Part shown: in pieces, positions 38,501 through 53,500 of the stretch | Layout: each line of letters begins with the position of its first letter | How positions within the stretch are numbered: position 1 is the stretch's first letter | Source of the DNA: Bryopsis sp. KO-2023 | Taxonomy: Eukaryota > Chlorophyta > Ulvophyceae > Bryopsidales > Bryopsidaceae | NCBI GenBank assembly: GCA_030272585.1 | Contig: BSYQ01000015.1 | Coordinates: 1-64,000, forward strand | DNA length: 64,000 bases | Direction: 5' to 3' | Translations under genes and position numbers: made by a program | Notes under the pieces: model-generated | Told to the model about the DNA's origin: nothing | Seen by the model: only the letters and a program-made list of their open reading frames with translations | The model's database searches: none

Positions 38501-41500
38501 GTTCTTGGTAAACCACTCGCGGAGCCATAACTCCTCAACCACGGCTCGGATGGACTCGGGAGAGGTACCCACGCATAGGTCTCGACAAGAGCTCCGCTTT
38601 GGGCTTTGAAAATCCAGATTTGGTGGAGAAGCTGAGGAGCGACCTCCATTCTCCGAAAACTAGCACCCACGCGTGCCTTCTCTCAAGCACCGGTTGGGAG
38701 AGGGCATGTGAGGGAAGGCCTTCGGAGGGAACAACGATGGTTTTGGTTTGAGGCCGATCAGGTCACTCATGAGGCAAAAAAACAAATTTTGGAGGTTCAA
38801 ATGTTGCGGGGTCGTGGCGATGTGGTCAGGTAGCGCGAACGCGTGCGTCCCGTTTTTGGTAAACCACTCGCGGAGCCATAACTCCTCAACCACGGCTCGG
38901 ATGGACTCGGGAGAGGTACCCACGGATAGGTATCGACGGGAGCCGCGTTTTGGGCTTTGAAAATCAAGATTTGGTGGAGTAGCCGAGGAGCGACCTCCAT
39001 GCTCCGAAAACTTGCACCCACGCGTGCCTTCTCTCAAGCACCGGTTGGGAGAGGAGATGTGAGGGAAGGCCTTCGATTGTGGAGCATGATGGTTTTGGTT
39101 TAGGTACGATCGGGTCACTCATGAGGCAAAAAAAAAAATTTGGAGGTTCAAATGTTGCGGGGTCGTGGCGATGTGGTCAGGTAGCGCGAACGCGTGCGTC
39201 CCGTTTTTGGTAAACCACTCGCGGAGCCATAACTCCTCAACCACGGCTCGGATGGACTCGGGAGAGGTACCCTCGGATAGGTCTCGACAAAAGCCGCGCT
39301 TTGGGCTTTAAAAATCAAGATTTGGTGGAGTAGCCGAGGAGCGCCCTCCATGCTCCGAAAACTTGCACCCACGCGTGCCTTCTCTCAAGCACCGGTTGGG
39401 AGAGGACATGTGAGGGAAGGCCTTCGAAGGGAACAACGATGGTTTTGGTTTGAGGCCGATCAGGTCTTTTTTTGAGGCAAAAAAAAAATTTGGAGGTTCA
39501 AATGTTGCGGGGTCGTGGCGATGTGGTCAGCTAGCGCGAACGCGTGCGTCCCGTTTTTAGTAAACCACTCGCGGAGCCATAACTCCTCAACCACGGCTCG
39601 GATGGACTCGGGAGAGGTACCCACGGATAGGTCTCGACGAGAGCCGCGCTTTGGGCTTTAAAAATCAAGATTTGGTGGAGTAGCCGAGGAGCGACCTCCA
39701 TTCTCCGAAAACTAGCACCCACGCGTGCCTTCTCTCAAGCACCGGTTGGGAGAGGGCATGTGAGGGAAGGCCTTCGAAGGGAACAACGATGGTTTTGGTT
39801 TGAGGCCGATCAGGTCACTCATGAGGCAAAAAAAAAAATTTGGAGGTTCAAATGTTGCGGGGTCGTGGCGATGTGGTCAGGTAGCGCGAACGCGTGCGTC
39901 CCGTTTTTGGTAAACCACTCGCGGAGCCATAACTCCTCAACCACGTCTCGGATGGACTTGGGAGAGGTACCCACGGATAGGTCTCGACAAGAGCTCCGCT
40001 TTGGGCTTTAAAAATCAAGATTTGGTGAAGTAGCCGAGGAGCGACCTCCATGCTCCGAAAACTAGCACCCACGCGTGCCTTCTCTCAAGCACCGGTTGGG
40101 AGAGGACATGTGAGGGAAGGCCTTCGATTGTGGAGCATGATGGTTTTGGTTTAGGTACGATCAGGTCACTCATGAGGCAAAAAAAAAATTTTGGAGGTTC
40201 AAATGTTGCGGGGTCGTGGCGATGTGGTCAGGTAGCGCGAACGCGTGCGTCCCGTTTTTTGTAAACCACTCGCGGAGCCATAACTCCTCAACCACGTCTC
40301 GGATGGACTCGGAAGAGGTACCCACGGATAGGTCTCGACAAGAGCCGCGCTTTGGGCTTTTAAAATCAAGATTTGGTGGAGTAGCCGAGGAGCGACCTCC
40401 ATGCTCCGAAAACTTGCACCCACGCGTGCCTTCTCTCAAGCACCGGTTGGGAGAGGAGATGTGAGGGAAGGCCTTCGATTGTGGAGCATGATGGTTTTGG
40501 TTTAGGTACGATCAGGTCACTCATGAGGCAAAAAAAAAATTTTGGAGGTTCAAATGTTGCGGGGTCGTGGCGATGTGGTCAGGTAGCGCGAACGCGTGCG
40601 TCCCGTTTTTTGTAAACCACTCGCGGAGCCATAACTCCTCAACCACGTCTCGGATGGACTCGGGAGAGGTACCCACGGATAGGTCTCGACAAGAGCCGCG
40701 CTTTGGGCTTTTAAAATCAAGATTTGGTGGAGTAGCCGAGGAGCGACCTCCATGCTCCGAAAACTTGCACCCACGCGTGCCTTCTCTCAAGCACCGGTTG
40801 GGAGAGGAGATGTGAGGGAAGGCCTTCGATTGTGGAGCATGATGGTTTCGGTTTGTGTACGATCAGGTCACTCATGAGGCAAGAAAAAATTTTTGGAGGT
40901 TCAAATGTTGCGGGGTCGTGGCGATGTGGTCAGGTAGCGCGAACGCGTGCGTCCCGTTTTTTGTAAACCACTCGCGGAGCCATAACTCCTCAACCACGTC
41001 TCGGATGGACTCGGGAGAGGTACCCACGGATAGGTCTCGACGAGAGCCGCGCTTTGGGCTTTGAAAATCAAGATTTGGTGGAGTAGCCGAGGAGCGACCT
41101 CCATGCTCCGAAAACTTGCACCCACGCGTGCCTTCCCTCAAGCACCGGTTGGGAGAGGACATGTGAGGGAAGGCCTTCGATTGTGGAGCATGATGGTTTT
41201 GGTTTAGGTACGATCAGGTCACTCATGAGGCAAAAAAAAAATTTTGGAGGTTCAAATGTTGCGGGGTCGTGGCGATGTGGTCGGGTAGCGCGAACGCGTG
41301 CGTCCCGTTTTTTGTAAACCACTCGCGGAGCCATAACTCCTCAACCACGATTCGGATGGACTCAGGAGAGGTACCCACGGATAGGTCTCGACAAGAGCTC
41401 CGCTTTGGGCTTTGAAAATCAAGATTTGATGGAGTAGCCGAGGAGCGACCTCCATGCTCCGAAAACTAGCACCCACGCGTGCCTTCTCTCAACCACCAGT

Positions 41501-44500
41501 TGGGAGAGGGCATGTGAGGGAAGGCCTTCGAAGGGAACAACGATGGTTTTGGTTTGAGGCCGATCAGGTCACTCATGAGGCAAAAAAAAAATTTTGGAGG
41601 TTCAAATGTTGCGGGGTCGTGGCGATGTGGTCAGGTAGCGCGAACGCGTGCGTCCCGTTTTTGGTAAACCACTCGCGGAGCCATAACTCCTCAACCACGT
41701 CTCGGATGGACTCGGAAGAGGTACCCACGGATAGGTCTCAACGAGAGCCGCGCTTTGGGCTTAAAAAATCAAGATTTGGTGGAGTAGCCGAGGAGCGACC
41801 TCCATGCTCCGAAAACTAGCACCCACGCGTGCCTTCTCTCAACCACCGGTTGGGAGAGGGCATGTGAGGGAAGGCCTTCGATTGTGGAGCATGATGGTTT
41901 TGGTTTGAGGCCGATCAGGTCACTCATGAGGCAAAAAAAAAATTTTGGAGGTTCAAATGTTGCGGGGTCGTGGCGATGTGGTCAGGTAGCGCGAACGCGT
42001 GCGTCCCGTTTTTGGTAAACCACTCGCGGAGCCATAACTCCTCAACCACGTCTCGGATGGACTCGGAAGAGGTACCCACGGATAGGTCTCAACGAGAGCC
42101 GCGCTTTGGGCTTAAAAAATCAAGATTTGGTGGAGTAGCCGAGGAGCGACCTCCATGCTCCGAAAACTAGCACCCACGCGTGCCTTCTCTCAACCACCGG
42201 TTGGGAGAGGGCATGTGAGGGAAGGCCTTCGATTGTGGAGCATGATGGTTTCGGTTTGTGTACGATCAGGTCACTCATGAGGCAAGAAAAAAATTTTGGA
42301 GGTTCAAATGTTGCGGGGTCGTGGCGATGTGGTCAGGTAGCGCGAACGCGTGCGTCCCGTTTTTGGTAAACCACTCGCGGAGCCATAACTCCTCAACCAC
42401 GGCTCGGATGGACTCGGGAGAGGTACCCACGGATAGGTATCGACGAGAGTTGCGCTTTGAGCTTTGAAAATCAAGATTTGGTGGAGTAGCCGAGGAGCGA
42501 CCTCCATGCTCCGAAAACTAGCACCCACGCGTGCCTTCTCTCAACCACCGGTTGGGAGAGGGCATGTGAGGGAAGGCCTTCGATTGTGGAGCATAATGGT
42601 TTCGGTTTGTGTACGATCAGGTCACTCATGAGGCAAGAAAAAAATTTTGGAGGTTCAAATGTTGCGGGGTCGTGGCGATGTGGTCAGGTAGCGCGAACGC
42701 GTGCGTCCCGTTTTTCGTAAACCACTCGCGGAGCCATAACTCCTCAACCACGTCTCGGATGGACTCGGGAGAGGTACCCACGGATAGGTCTCGACGAGAG
42801 CCGCGCTTTGGGCTTTAAAAATCAAGATTTGGTGGAGTAGCCGAGGAGCGACCTCCATGCTCCGAAAACTTGCACCCACGCGTGCCTTCTCTCAAGCACC
42901 GGTTGGGAGAGGAGATGTGAGGGAAGGCCTTCGATTGTGGAGCATGATGGTTTTGGTTTAGGTAGGATCAGGTCACTCATGAGGCAAAAAAAAAATTTTG
43001 GAGGTTCAATTGTTGCGGGGTCGTGGCGATGTGGTCAGGTAGCGCGAACGCGTGCGTCTCGTTTTTGGTAAACCACTCGCGGAGCCATAACTCCTCAACC
43101 ACGTCTCGGATGGACTCGGGAGAGGTACCCACGGATAGGTCTCGACGAGAGCCGCGCTTTGGGCTTTAAAAATCAAGATTTGGTGGAGTAGCCGAGGAGC
43201 GACCTCCATGCTCCGAAAACTTGCACCCACGCGTGCCTTCTCTCAAGCACCGGTTGGGAGAGGGCATGTGAGGGAAGGCCTTCGAAGGGAACAACGATGG
43301 TTTTGGTTTGAGGCCGATCAGGTCACTCATGAGGCAAAAAAAAATTTTGGAGGTTCAAATGTTGCGGGGTCGTGGCGATGTGGTCAGGTAGCGCGAACGC
43401 GTGCGTCCCGTTTTTTGTAAACCACTCGCGGAGCCATAACTCCTCAACCACGTCTCGGATGGACTCGGAAGAGGTACCCACGGATAGGTCTCGACAAGTG
43501 CCGCGCTTTGGGCTTTAAGAATCAAGATTTGGTGGAGTAGCCGAGGAGCGACCTCCATGCTCCGAAAACTTGCACCCACGCGTGCCTTCCCTCAAGCACC
43601 GGTTGGGAGAGGACATGTGAGGGAAGGCCTTCGATTGTGGAGCATGATGGTTTTGGTTTAGGTACGATCAGGTCTTTTTATGAGGCAAAAAAAAAACTTT
43701 GGAGGTTCAAATGTTGCGGGGTCGTGGCGATGTGGTCAGGTAGCGCGAACGCGTGCGTCCCGTTTTTGGTAAACCACTCGCGGAGCCATAACTCCTCAAC
43801 CACGTCTCGGATGGACTCGGGAGGGGTACCCACAGATAGGTCTCTACAAGAGCCGCGCTTTGGGCTTTTAAAATCAAGATTTGGTGGAGTAGCCGAGGAG
43901 CGACCTCCATGCTCCGAAAACTTGCACCCACGCGTGCCTTCTCTCAACCACCGGTTGGGAGAGGGCATGTGAGGGAAGGCCTTCGATTGTGGAGCATGAT
44001 GGTTTCGGTTTGTGTTCGATCAGGTCGCTCATGAGGCAAAAAAAAAAATTTGGAGGTTCAAATGTTGCGGGGTCGTGGCGATGTGGTCAGCTAGCGCGAA
44101 CGCGTGCGTCCCGTTTTTTGTAAACCACTCGCGGAGCCATAACTCCTCAACCACGTCTCGGATGGACTCGGGAGAGGTACCCACGGATAGGTCTCGACGA
44201 GAGCCGCGCTTAAGGCTTTAAAAATCAAGATTTGGTGGAGTAGCTGAGGACCGACCTCCATTCTCCGAAAACTAGCACCCACGCGTGCCTTCTCTCAAGC
44301 ACCGGTTGGGAGAGGGCATGTGAGGGAAGGCCTTCGAAGGGAACAACGATGGTTTTGGTTTGAGGCCGATCAGGTCACTCATGAGGCAAAAAAAAAATTT
44401 TGGAGGTTCAAATGTTGCGGGGTCGTGGCGATGTGATCAGGTAGCGCGAACGCGTGCGTCCCGTTTTTTGTAAACCACTCGCGGAGCCATAACTCCTCAA

Positions 44501-47500
44501 CCACGGCTCGGATGGACTCGGGAGAGGTACCCACGGATAGGTCTCGACAAGAGCTCCGCTTTATGCTTTGAAAATCAAGATTTGATGGAGTAGCCGAGGA
44601 GCGACCTCCATGCTACGAAAACTAGCACCCACGCGTGCCTTCTCTCAACCACCGGTTGGGAGAGGGCATGTGAGGGAAGGCCTTCGATTGTGGAGCATGA
44701 TGGTTTCGGTTTAGGTACGATCAGGTCACTCATGAGGCAAAAAAAAAAAATTGGAGGTTCAAATGTTGCGGGGTCGTGGCGATGTGGTCAGGTAGCGCGA
44801 ACGCATGCGTCCCGTTTTTGGTAAACCACTCGCGGAGCCATAACTCCTCAACCACGTCTCGGATGGACTTAGGAGAGGTACCCACGGATAGGTCTCGACG
44901 AGAGCCGCGCTTTGGGTTTTAAAAATCAAGATTTGGTGGAGTAGCCGAGGAGCGACCTCCATGCTCCGAAAACTTGCACCCACGCGTGCCTTCTCTCAAC
45001 CACCGGTTGGGAGAGGGCATGTGAGGGAAGGCGTTCGATTGTGGAGCATGATGGTTTCGGTTTAGGTACGATCAGGTCACTCATGAGGCAAGAAAAAAAT
45101 TTTGGAGGTTCAAATGTTGCGGGGTCGTGGCGATGTGGTCAGGTAGCGCGAACGCGTGCGTCCCGTTTTTCGTAAACCACTCGCGGAGCCATAACTCCTC
45201 AACCACGGCTCGGATGGACTCGGGAGAGGTACCCACGGATAGGTCTCGACGAGAGCCGCGCTTAAGGCTTTAAAAATCAAGATTTGGTGGAGTAGCCGAG
45301 GAGCGACCTCCATTCTCCGAAAACTAGCACCCACGCGTGCCTTCTCTCAAGCACCGGTTGGGAGAGGGCATGTGAGGGAAGGCCTTCGAAGGGAACAACG
45401 ATGGTTTTGGTTTGAGGCCGATCAGGTCACTCATGAGGCAAAAAAAAAATTTTGGAGGTTCAAATGTTGCGGGGTCGTGGCGATGTGGTCAGGTAGCGCG
45501 AACGCGTGCGTCCCGTTTTTCGTAAACCACTCGCGGAGCCATAACTCCTCAACCACGGCTCGGATGGACTCGGGAGAGGTACCCACGGATAGGTCTCGAC
45601 GAGAGCCGCGCTTTGGGCTTTGAAAATCAAGATTTGGTGGAGTAGCCGAGGAGCGACCTCCATTCTCCGAAAACTTGCACCCACGCGTGCCTTCTCTCAA
45701 CCACCGGTTGGGAGAGGGCATGTGAGGGAAGGCCTTCGATTGTGGAGCATGATGGTTTCGGTTTGTGTACGATCAGGTCGCTCATGAGGCAAAAAAAAAA
45801 ATTTGGAGGTTCAAATGTTGCGGGGTCGTGGCGATGTGGTCAGGTAGCGCGAACGCATGCGTCCCGTTTTTGGTAAACCACTCGCGGAGCCATAACTCCT
45901 CAACCACGTCTCGGATGGACTTAGGAGAGGTACCCACGGATAGGTCTCGACGAGAGCCGCGCTTTGGGTTTTAAAAATCAAGATTTGGTGGAGTAGCCGA
46001 GGAGCGACCTCCATGCTCCGAAAACTTGCACCCACGCGTGCCTTCTCTCAACCACCGGTTGGGAGAGGGCATGTGAGGGAAGGCGTTCGATTGTGGAGCA
46101 TGATGGTTTCGGTTTAGGTACGATCAGGTCACTCATGAGGCAAAAAAAAAAATTTGGAGGTTCAAATGTTGCGGGGTCGTGGCGATGTGGTCAGGTAGCG
46201 CGAACGCATGCGTCCCGTTTTTGGTAAACCACTCGCGGAGCCATAACTCCTCAACCACGTCTCGGATGGACTTAGGAGAGGTACCCACGGATAGGTCTCG
46301 ACGAGAGCCGCGCTTTGGGCTTTGAAAATCAAGCTTTGGTGGAGTAGCCGAGGAGCGACCTCCATGCTCCGAAAACTTGCACCCACGCGTGCCTTCTCTC
46401 AAGCACCGGTTGGGAGAGGAGATGTGAGGGAAGGCCTTCGATTGTGGAGCATGATGGTTTTGGTTTAGGTACGATCAGGTCACTCATGAGGCAAAAAAAA
46501 AATTTTGGAGGTTCAAATGTTGCGGGGTCGTGGCGATGTGGTCAGGTAGCGCGAACGCGTGCGTCCCGTTTTTGGTAAACCACTCGCGGAGCCATAACTC
46601 CTCAACCACGTCTCGGATGGACTCGGAAGAGGTACCCACGGATAGGTCTCGACAAGAGCCGCGCTTTGGGCTTTTAAAATCAAGATTTGGTGGAGTAGCC
46701 GAGGAGCGACCTCCATGCTCCGAAAACTTGCACCCACGCGTGCCTTCTCTCAAGCACCGGTTGGGAGAGGAGATGTGAGGGAAGGCCTTCGATTGTGGAG
46801 CATGATGGTTTCGGTTTGTGTACGATCAGGTCACTCATGAGGCAAGAAAAAATTTTTGGAGGTTCAAATGTTGCGGGGTCGTGGCGATGTGGTCAGGTAG
46901 CGCGAACGCGTGCGTCCCGTTTTTTGTAAACCACTCGCGGAGCCATAACTCCTCAACCACGTCTCGGATGGACTCGGGAGAGGTACCCACGGATAGGTAT
47001 CGACGAGAGCCGCGCTTTGGGCTTTGAAAATCAAGCTTTGGTGGAGTAGCCGAGGAGCGACCTCCATGCTCCGAAAACTTGCACCCACGCGTGCCTTCCC
47101 TCAAGCACCGGTTGGGAGAGGACATGTGAGGGAAGGCCTTCGATTGTGGAGCATGATGGTTTTGGTTTAGGTACGATCAGGTCACTCATGAGGCAAAAAA
47201 AAAATTTTGGAGGTTCAAATGTTGCGGGGTCGTGGCGATGTGGTCGGGTAGCGCGAACGCGTGCGTCCCGTTTTTTGTAAACCACTCGCGGAGCCATAAC
47301 TCCTCAACCACGATTCGGATGGACTCAGGAGAGGTACCCACGGATAGGTCTCGACAAGAGCTCCGCTTTGGGCTTTGAAAATCAAGATTTGATGGAGTAG
47401 CCGAGGAGCGACCTCCATGCTCCGAAAACTAGCACCCACGCGTGCCTTCTCTCAACCACCAGTTGGGAGAGGGCATGTGAGGGAAGGCCTTCGAAGGGAA

Positions 47501-50500
47501 CAACGATGGTTTTGGTTTGAGGCCGATCAGGTCACTCATGAGGCAAGAAAAAAATTTTGGAGGTTCAAATGTTGCGGGGTCGTGGCGATGTGGTCAGGTA
47601 GCGCGAACGCGTGCGTCCCGTTTTTCGTAAACCACTCGCGGAGCCATAACTCCTCAACCACGGCTCGGACGGACTCGGAAGAGGTACCCACGGATAGGTC
47701 TCAACGAGAGCCGCGCTTTGGGCTTAAAAAATCAAGATTTGGTGGAGTAGCCGAGGAGCGACCTCCATGCTCCGAAAACTAGCACCCACGCGTGCCTTCT
47801 CTCAACCACCGGTTGGGAGAGGGCATGTGAGGGAAGGCCTTCGATTGTGGAGCATGATGGTTTCGGTTTGTGTACGATCAGGTCACTCATGAGGCAAGAA
47901 AAAAATTTTGGAGGTTCAAATGTTGCGGGGTCGTGGCGATGTGGTCAGGTAGCGCGAACGCGTGCGTCCCGTTTTTCGTAAACCACTCGCGGAGCCATAA
48001 CTCCTCAACCACGGCTCGGATGGACTCGGGAGAGGTACCCACGGATAGGTCTCGACGAGAGCCGCGCTTTGGGCTTTGAAAATCAAGATTTGGTGGAGTA
48101 GCCGAGGAGCGACCTCCATGCTCCGAAAACTAGCACCCACGCGTGCCTTCTCTCAACCACCGGTTGGGAGAGGGCATGTGAGGGAAGGCCTTCGATTGTG
48201 GAGCATAATGGTTTCGGTTTGTGTACGATCAGGTCACTCATGAGGCAAGAAAAAAATTTTGGAGGTTCAAATGTTGCGGGGTCGTGGCGATGTGGTCAGG
48301 TAGCGCGAACGCGTGCGTCCCGTTTTTCGTAAACCACTCGCGGAGCCATAACTCCTCAACCACGGCTCGGATGGACTCGGGAGAGGTACCCACGGATAGG
48401 TCTCGACGAGAGCCGCGCTTTGGGCTTTAAAAATCAAGATTTGGTGGAGTAGCCGAGGAGCGACCTCCATGCTCCGAAAACTTGAACCCACGCGTGCCTT
48501 CTCTCAAGCACCGGTTGGGAGAGGAGATGTGAGGGAAGGCCTTCGATTGTGGAGCATGATGGTTTTGGTTTAGGTAGGATCAGGTCACTCATGAGGCAAA
48601 AAAAAAATTTTGGAGGTTCAAATGTTGCGGGGTCGTGGCGATGTGGTCAGGTAGCGCGAACGCGTGCGTCTCGTTTTTGGTAAACCACTCGCGGAGCTAT
48701 AACTCCTCAACCACGTCTCGGATGGACTCGGGAGGGGTACCCACAGATAGGTCTCGACAAGAGCCGCGCTTTGGGCTTTAAAAATCAAGATTTGGTGGAG
48801 TAGCCGAGGAGCGACCTCCATGCTCCGAAAACTTGCACCCACGCGTGCCTTCTCTCAAGCACCGGTTGGGAGAGGGCATGTGAGGGAAGGCCTTCGAAGG
48901 GAACAACGATGGTTTTGGTTTGAGGCCGATCAGGTCACTCATGAGGCAAAAAAAAATTTTGGAGGTTCAAATGTTGCGGGGTCGTGGCGATGTGGTCAGG
49001 TAGCGCGAACGCGTGCGTCCCGTTTTTTGTAAACCACTCGCGGAGCCATAACTCCTCAACCACGTCTCGGATGGACTCGGAAGAGGTACCCACGGATAGG
49101 TCTCGACAAGTGCCGCGCTTTGGGCTTTAAGAATCAAGATTTGGTGGAGTAGCCGAGGAGCGACCTCCATGCTCCGAAAACTTGCACCCACGCGTGCCTT
49201 CCCTCAAGCACCGGTTGGGAGAGGACATGTGAGGGAAGGCCTTCGATTGTGGAGCATGATGGTTTTGGTTTAGGTACGATCAGGTCTTTTTATGAGGCAA
49301 AAAAAAAACTTTGGAGGTTCAAATGTTGCGGGGTCGTGGCGATGTGGTCAGGTAGCGCGAACGCGTGCGTCCCGTTTTTGGTAAACCACTCGCGGAGCCA
49401 TAACTCCTCAACCACGTCTCGGATGGACTCGGGAGGGGTACCCACAGATAGGTCTCTACAAGAGCCGCGCTTTGGGCTTTTAAAATCAAGATTTGGTGGA
49501 GTAGCCGAGGAGCGACCTCCATGCTCCGAAAACTTGCACCCACGCGTGCCTTCTCTCAACCACCGGTTGGGAGAGGGCATGTGAGGGAAGGCCTTCGATT
49601 GTGGAGCATGATGGTTTCGGTTTGTGTACGATCAGGTCGCTCATGAGGCAAAAAAAAAAATTTGGAGGTTCAAATGTTGCGGGGTCGTGGCGATGTGGTC
49701 AGCTAGCGCGAACGCGTGCGTCCCGTTTTTTGTAAACCACTCGCGGAGCCATAACTCCTCAACCACGTCTCGGATGGACTCGGGAGAGGTACCCACGGAT
49801 AGGTCTCGACGAGAGCCGCGCTTAAGGCTTTAAAAATCAAGATTTGGTGGAGTAGCTGAGGACCGACCTCCATTCTCCGAAAACTAGCACCCACGCGTGC
49901 CTTCTCTCAAGCACCGGTTGGGAGAGGGCATGTGAGGGAAGGCCTTCGAAGGGAACAACGATGGTTTTGGTTTGAGGCCGATCAGGTCACTCATGAGGCA
50001 AAAAAAAAATTTTGGAGGTTCAAATGTTGCGGGGTCGTGGCGATGTGATCAGGTAGCGCGAACGCGTGCGTCCCGTTTTTTGTAAACCACTCGCGGAGCC
50101 ATAACTCCTCAACCACGGCTCGGATGGACTCGGGAGAGGTACCCACGGATAGGTCTCGACAAGAGCTCCGCTTTATGCTTTGAAAATCAAGATTTGATGG
50201 AGTAGCCGAGGAGCGACCTCCATGCTACGAAAACTAGCACCCACGCGTGCCTTCTCTCAACCACCGGTTGGGAGAGGGCATGTGAGGGAAGGCCTTCGAT
50301 TGTGGAGCATGATGGTTTCGGTTTAGGTACGATCAGGTCACTCATGAGGCAAAAAAAAAAATTTGGAGGTTCAAATGTTGCGGGGTCGTGGCGATGTGGT
50401 CAGGTAGCGCGAACGCATGCGTCCCGTTTTTGGTAAACCACTCGCGGAGCCATAACTCCTCAACCACGTCTCGGATGGACTTAGGAGAGGTACCCACGGA

Positions 50501-53500
50501 TAGGTCTCGACGAGAGCCGCGCTTTGGGTTTTAAAAATCAAGATTTGGTGGAGTAGCCGAGGAGCGACCTCCATGCTCCGAAAACTTGCACCCACGCGTG
50601 CCTTCTCTCAACCACCGGTTGGGAGAGGGCATGTGAGGGAAGGCGTTCGATTGTGGAGCATGATGGTTTCGGTTTAGGTACGATCAGGTCACTCATGAGG
50701 CAAGAAAAAAATTTTGGAGGTTCAAATGTTGCGGGGTCGTGGCGATGTGGTCAGGTAGCGCGAACGCGTGCGTCCCGTTTTTTGTAGACCACTCGCGGAG
50801 CCATAACTCCTCAACCACGGCTCGGATGGACTCGGGAGAGGTACCCACGGATAGGTCTCGACGAGAGCCGCGCTTTGGGCTTTGAAAATCAAGATTTGGT
50901 GGAGTAGCCGAGGAGCGACCTCCATTCTCCGAAAACTAGCACCCACGCGTGCCTTCTCTCAAGCACCGGTTGGGAGAGGGCATGTGAGGGAAGGCCTTCG
51001 AAGGGAACAACGATGGTTTTGGTTTGAGGCCGATCAGGTCACTCATGAGGCAAAAAAAAAAATTTGGAGGTTCAAATGTTGCGGGGTCGTGGCGATGTGG
51101 TCAGGTAGCGCGAACGCGTGCGTCCCGTTTTTGGTAAACCACTCGCGGAGCCATAACTCCTCAACCACGTCTCGGATGGACTCGGGAGAGGTACCCACGG
51201 ATAGGTCTCGACGAGAGCCGCGCTTAAGGCTTTAAAAATCAAGATTTGGTGGAGTAGCTGAGGACCGACCTCCATTCTCCGAAAACTAGCACCCACGCGT
51301 GCCTTCTCTCAAGCACCGGTTGGGAGAGGGCATGTGAGGGAAGGCCTTCGAAGGGAACAACGATGGTTTTGGTTTGAGGCCGATCAGGTCACTCATGAGG
51401 CAAAAAAAAAAATTTGGAGGTTCAAATGTTGCGGGGTCGTGGCGATGTGGTCAGGTAGCGCGAACGCGTGCGTCCCGTTTTTGGTAAACCACTCGCGGAG
51501 ATATAACTCCTCAACCACGGCTCGGATGGACTCGGGAGAGGTACCCACGGATAGGTCTCGACGAGAGCCGCGCTTTGGGCTTTGAAAATCAAGATTTGGT
51601 GGAGTAGCCGAGGAGCGACCTCCATGCTCCGAAAACTTGCACCCACGCGTGCCTTCTCTCAAGCACCGGTTGGGAGAGGGCATGTGAGGGAAGGCCTTCG
51701 AAGGGAACAACGATGGTTTTGGTTTGAGGCCGATCAGGTCACTCATGAGGCAAAAAAAAATTTTTGTAGGTTCAAATCTTGCGGGGTCGTGGCGATGTGG
51801 TCAGGTAGCGCGAACGCGTGCGTCCCGTTTTTGGTAAACCACTCGCGGAGCCATAGCTCCTCAACCACGGCTCGGATGGACTCGGGAGAAGTACCCACGG
51901 ATAGGTCTCGACGAGAGCCGCGCTTTGGGCTTTGAAAATCAAGATTTGGTCGAGTAGCCGAGGAGCGACCTCCATTCTCCAAAAACTAGCACCCACTCGT
52001 GCCTTCTCTCAAGCACCGGTTGGGAGAGGGCATGTGAGGGAAGGCCTTCGATTGTGGAGCATGATGGTTTTGGTTTGTGTACGATCAGATCACTCATGAG
52101 GCAGAAAAAAAATTTTGGAGGTTCAAATGTTGCGGGGTCGTGGCGATGTGGTCAGGTAGCGCGAACGCGTGCGTCCCGTTTTTTGTAAACCACTCGCGGA
52201 GCCATAACTCCTCAACCACGGCTCGGATGGACTCGGGAGAGGTACCCACGGATAGGTCTCGACGAGAGCCGCGCTTTGGGCTTTGAAAATCAAGATTTGG
52301 TGGAGTAGCCGAGGAGCGACCTCCATTCTCCGAAAACTAGCACCCACGCGTGCCTTCTCTCAAGCACCGGTTGGGAGAGGGCATGTGAGGGAAGGCCTTC
52401 GAAGGGAACAACGATTGTTTTGGTTTGAGGCCGATCAGGTCACTCATGAGGCAAAAAAAAAATTTTGTAGGTTCAAATCTTGCGGGGTCGTGGCGATGTG
52501 GTCAGGTAGCGCGAACGCGTGCGTCCCGTTTTTGGTAAACCACTCGCGGAGCCATAGCTCCTCAACCACGGCTCGGATGGACTCGGGAGAGGTACCCACG
52601 GATAGGTCTCGACGAGAGCCGCGCTTTGGGCTTTGAAAATCAAGATTTGGTCGAGTAGCCGAGGAGCGACCTCCATTCTCCAAAAACTAGCACCCACTCG
52701 TGCCTTCTCTCAAGCACCGGTTGGGAGAGGGCATGTGAGGGAAGGCCTTCGATTGTGGAGCATGATGGTTTTGGTTTGTGTACGATCAGATCACTCATGA
52801 GGCAAAAAAAAGATTTTGGAGGTTCAAATGTTGCGGGGTCGTGGCGATGTGGTCAGGTAGCGCGAACGCGTGCGTCCCGTTTTTGGTAAACCACTCGCGG
52901 AGCCATAACTCCTCAACCACGGCTCGGATGGACTCGGGAGAGGTACTCACGGATAGGTCTCGACAAGAGCTCCGCTTTGAGTTTTGAAAATCAAGATTTG
53001 GTGGAGTAGCCGAGGAGCGACCTCCATTCTCCGAAAACTAGCACCCACGCGTGCCTTCTCTCAAGCACCGGTTGGGAGAGGGCATGTGAGGGAAGGCCTT
53101 CGAAGGGAACAACGATGGTTTTATTTTGTGGCCGATCAGGTCACTCATGAGGCAAAAAAAAAATTTTGGAGGTTCAAGTGTTGCGGGGTCGTGGCGATGT
53201 GGTCAGGTAGCGCGAACGCGTGCGTCCCGTTTTTTGTAAACCACTCGCGGAGCCATAACTCCTCAACCACGGCTCGGATGGACTTGGGAGAGGTGACCAC
53301 GGATAGGTCTCGACGAGAGCCGCGCTTTGGGCTTTGAAAATCAAGATTTGGTGGAGTAGCCGAGGAGCGACCTCCATGCTCCGAAAACTAGCACCCACGC
53401 GTGCCTTCTCTCAAGCACCGGTTGGGAGAGGGCATGTGAGGGAAGGCCTTGGAGTGTGGAGCATGATGGTTTTGGTTTGAGGCCGATCAGGTCACTCATG

